DNA of 8,308 nucleotides, taken from the NCBI GenBank assembly GCA_028289725.1, contig JANQOH010000325.1, forward strand, positions 1 to 8,308. The letters run 5' to 3'. The translations under genes were made by a program, and so were the position numbers. This stretch comes from Alphaproteobacteria bacterium. Its GTDB lineage: Bacteria; Pseudomonadota; Alphaproteobacteria; UBA7887. Below the pieces are notes generated by a model, which searched no databases, was not told the origin of the DNA, and saw only the letters and a program-made list of their open reading frames with translations. Below are positions 7,050 to 8,308 of this stretch, in pieces; the first letter of the stretch is position 1; each line of letters starts with the position of its first letter.

Positions 7050-7754
7050 TCACGCCTGGCGATTGAGACGATAGCCGCCGGTTTCCGTGACCAAGATTTG
7101 CGCGTTCGACGGATCCGATTCGATCTTCTGTCGTAGGCGATAGATGTGGGTTTCCAACGTGTGCGTCGCGACCGCCGCGTTGTAGCCCCACACTTCATCA
7201 AGCAGCACATCGCGGCCGACCACCTTGTCGCCCGACCGGTACAAATATTTCAAGATCGACGTTTCTTTCTCAGTCAGGCGGATTTTCTTTTTCGAATCGG
7301 TATCGACCAACAATTTGGCGCCCGGCTGAAAACTATACGGCCCGATGGTGAACACCGCGTCTTCGGTAAGCTCATGCTGGCGCAATTGGGCGCGCACCCG
7401 GGCGAGAAGCACGCCAAGACGAAACGGCTTGGTGATGTAGTCATTGGCACCGGAATCGAGGCCCAATATGGTATCGGCTTCGGTATCCGCCCCCGTCAGC
7501 ATGATGATTGGTGTCTTCAATCCGTTGCGCCTCAGCAACCGACACACTTCGCGCCCGTCCATGTCCGGGAGCCCGATATCGAGCAAAATGAGGTCGAACC
7601 GCTGGGTCTTGGTCAAATCCAAGGTTTCGGCGGCGTTGGACGCCTCGACCGTCTCGAACTCCTCGTGCAACTTGAGCTGCTCGGACAATGAGTCCCTAAG
7701 CGCCTCATCGTCTTCCACCAACAGAATGCGTTTTTCGGTGCCGGTCGTATCCAT
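7050..7754 (-). CDS. OmpR-family two-component response regulator
   Basis: A 234-residue transcription regulator with a receiver domain and a winged-helix DNA-binding domain. The receiver (about 9-122) shows the acidic pair Asp15/Asp16 in LLVEDDEAL, the phospho-acceptor Asp59 in LILLDIGLPDMDG, Thr87 in MLTGAD, and Tyr106 and Lys109 in DYITKPF, so it looks phosphorylatable. The effector domain (about 133-232) has RLTEKE, then the GRDVLLDEVWGY recognition region, THTLETHIYRLRQKIE and a final GGYRL wing. The start is the ATG at 7752-7754. No histidine kinase is encoded in the window, so partner and targets are unknown. The family is widespread in alphaproteobacteria, and envelope regulators such as CenR belong to the same broad class, but I cannot assign it. 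It lies 67 nt after the DUF427 gene on the same strand, so the two may share a transcript, and it converges on xthA with no visible terminator between. Confidence 0.92.
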   Translation of the reverse strand: MDTTGTEKRILLVEDDEALRDSLSEQLKLHEEFETVEASNAAETLDLTKTQRFDLILLDIGLPDMDGREVCRLLRRNGLKTPIIMLTGADTEADTILGLDSGANDYITKPFRLGVLLARVRAQLRQHELTEDAVFTIGPYSFQPGAKLLVDTDSKKKIRLTEKETSILKYLYRSGDKVVGRDVLLDEVWGYNAAVATHTLETHIYRLRQKIESDPSNAQILVTETGGYRLNRQA

Positions 7755-7787
7755 CTGCGTTCGGGCGCCGCCGCGGCGCCCGCCTCC
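7755..7787 (-). promoter_or_regulatory. Unusual ribosome binding site: GGAGG, hairpin, 7 nt, ATG
   Basis: Read on the minus strand, GGAGG (7787-7783) is followed at once by a perfect 9-bp GC stem with a 3-nt loop (7782-7762), then seven bases (7761-7755) and the response-regulator ATG (7754). In linear RNA the Shine-Dalgarno is 28 nt from the start, too far to work; with the hairpin formed it is at the usual 7 nt. No other Shine-Dalgarno lies in the 7-nt stretch. The sequence facts are certain; the function is inferred. Confidence 0.6.
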
Positions 7788-7813
7788 ACCACGGAAGAAT
7801 AATTCGGAAGGGC

Positions 7814-7829
7814 AGGCCTGGTCAGGCCT
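7814..7829. repeat. Short inverted repeat at the DUF427 stop codon
   Basis: Two copies of the palindrome AGGCCT (7814-7819 and 7824-7829) flank a 4-nt spacer, so either strand can form a 6-bp hairpin. It overlaps the DUF427 stop codon. There is no T tract after it on the minus strand, so it is not a normal terminator; it may protect or pause the transcript, or be chance. Confidence 0.4.
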
Positions 7830-8106
7830 CCACGGTCACGCCGCGCCAAAATGCGACATGCCCGGTGATGTTATTCGCCGCTTCCTTGGTTGCCGGATAG
7901 TACCAAGCCGCGTCCGCGTTACGTTGCCCGTCAACGACGAGGTCGTAATACTGCGCGGTGCCCTTCCAAGGACAGACGCTGGTCGTCTCGCTTTCGGCGA
8001 AATATTCGGTCTTGATCGCATCGGGCGGGAAGTAAATATTGCCCTCGACGGTCTCGTAACTGTCGCTCTCGGCGACGACGACACCGTTCCAGATCGCGCG
8101 TGCCAC
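7822..8106 (-). CDS. DUF427 (PF04248) domain protein
   Basis: A 94-residue soluble protein made of a single DUF427 domain, a small beta-rich family of unknown biochemical function. The typical conserved text is present: ARAIWNGVVVAES at the start, ETVEGNIYFP (18-27), EYFAESETTSVCPWKG (34-49) with the near-invariant Cys45-Pro-Trp-Lys-Gly, YYDLVVDG (53-60), NADAAWYYP (63-71) and VAFW (84-87). The start is the GTG at 8106: an upstream ATG at 8184 in frame would add 26 basic residues unlike the family, while AGGAGAGGG (8122-8114) stands 7 nt before the GTG. There is no signal peptide or membrane segment, so it is probably cytosolic. It precedes the response regulator by 67 nt on the same strand, though a shared role is only a guess. 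Confidence 0.88.
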   Translation of the reverse strand: MARAIWNGVVVAESDSYETVEGNIYFPPDAIKTEYFAESETTSVCPWKGTAQYYDLVVDGQRNADAAWYYPATKEAANNITGHVAFWRGVTVEA

Positions 8107-8308
8107 GGTTATTCCCTCTCCTGATCTCGTCTCGCTCGATTTGCCGCCGAGTGTACTCCGCCGCCGACAGGCGCGAAAGGCCAAGACACCCGGCGAGGCG
8201 GCTGAATTGGCGCGAAATGCTAGCGTCTCGGCGAGCCAGCCTTATATAACGGGCCTCCCACGGGTCCCATGGACACGCCAACTGGATTTGGACAAGCACG
8301 GGTTATGT
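8107..8308. other. Intergenic region upstream of DUF427, no confirmed gene
   Basis: This 202-base end segment must hold the DUF427 promoter on the minus strand, but I could not pick convincing -35 and -10 boxes. An AT-rich TATATAA (8243-8249) stands out and contains TATAAC (8245-8250) on the plus strand. An ATG at 8269 opens a plus-strand frame that runs to the window edge (13 codons, MDTPTGFGQARVM) and could be the start of a divergent gene; it has no clear Shine-Dalgarno and is too short to identify. Confidence 0.4.

Noticed and set aside
7444..8124. 226-codon plus-strand frame across the response regulator and DUF427 genes
   Set aside because: It is antisense to two recognisable genes, its translation is Ser/Arg-rich without a domain, and it has no ribosome site.
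8221..8308. Possible tRNA or attachment site at the right edge
   Set aside because: I looked for a cloverleaf and a TTCGA-type T-loop on both strands and found no consistent acceptor stem.

Overview
The window looks like a stretch of an alphaproteobacterial chromosome, plausibly Rhodospirillales-like. This rests on recognised gene families (an alphaproteobacterial-type LolA, exonuclease III next to an OmpR-type regulator, a DUF427 protein), on moderately high GC, and on GTG starts. No marker gene fixes the taxon, and no rRNA, tRNA, insertion sequence or CRISPR array was seen. Nine protein genes fill nearly all of it; every non-coding gap is shorter than 300 bases.

Layout. (1) Bases 2-1120 (+) hold the C-terminal part of a periplasmic PQQ-dependent alcohol dehydrogenase that carries the extra aspartate typical of lanthanide-using enzymes. 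It is closed by a strong intrinsic terminator at 1158-1191. (2) 1256-1921 (+) encodes LolA, the periplasmic lipoprotein chaperone. (3) 2021-3235 (+) encodes an MFS transporter of the monocarboxylate/oxalate-formate type. (4) 3337-6171 (+) is a polyamine ABC uptake cluster, potF-potH-potI, with no ATPase gene (potG) in the window. (5) 6239-7033 (+) is xthA (exonuclease III/AP endonuclease), in which the Asp that normally pairs with the active-site His reads as Gly. (6) On the opposite strand, converging on xthA, are an OmpR-family response regulator (7050-7754) and, upstream of it, a DUF427 protein (7822-8106).

How the parts relate. The potFHI genes are tightly packed and probably co-transcribed; they would import putrescine or a related amine once an ATPase encoded elsewhere is supplied. 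LolA and xthA, often near each other in alphaproteobacteria as far as I recall, are here separated by the two transport modules. The response regulator has no sensor kinase beside it. Its mRNA leader is the most distinctive non-coding signal: a GGAGG Shine-Dalgarno, then immediately a perfect 9-bp hairpin, then 7 nt to the ATG. Only folding of the hairpin gives normal ribosome-binding spacing. I found no clearly new multi-gene system. The best leads are that leader, the altered xthA residue, the ATPase-less pot cluster and the probable lanthanide site.
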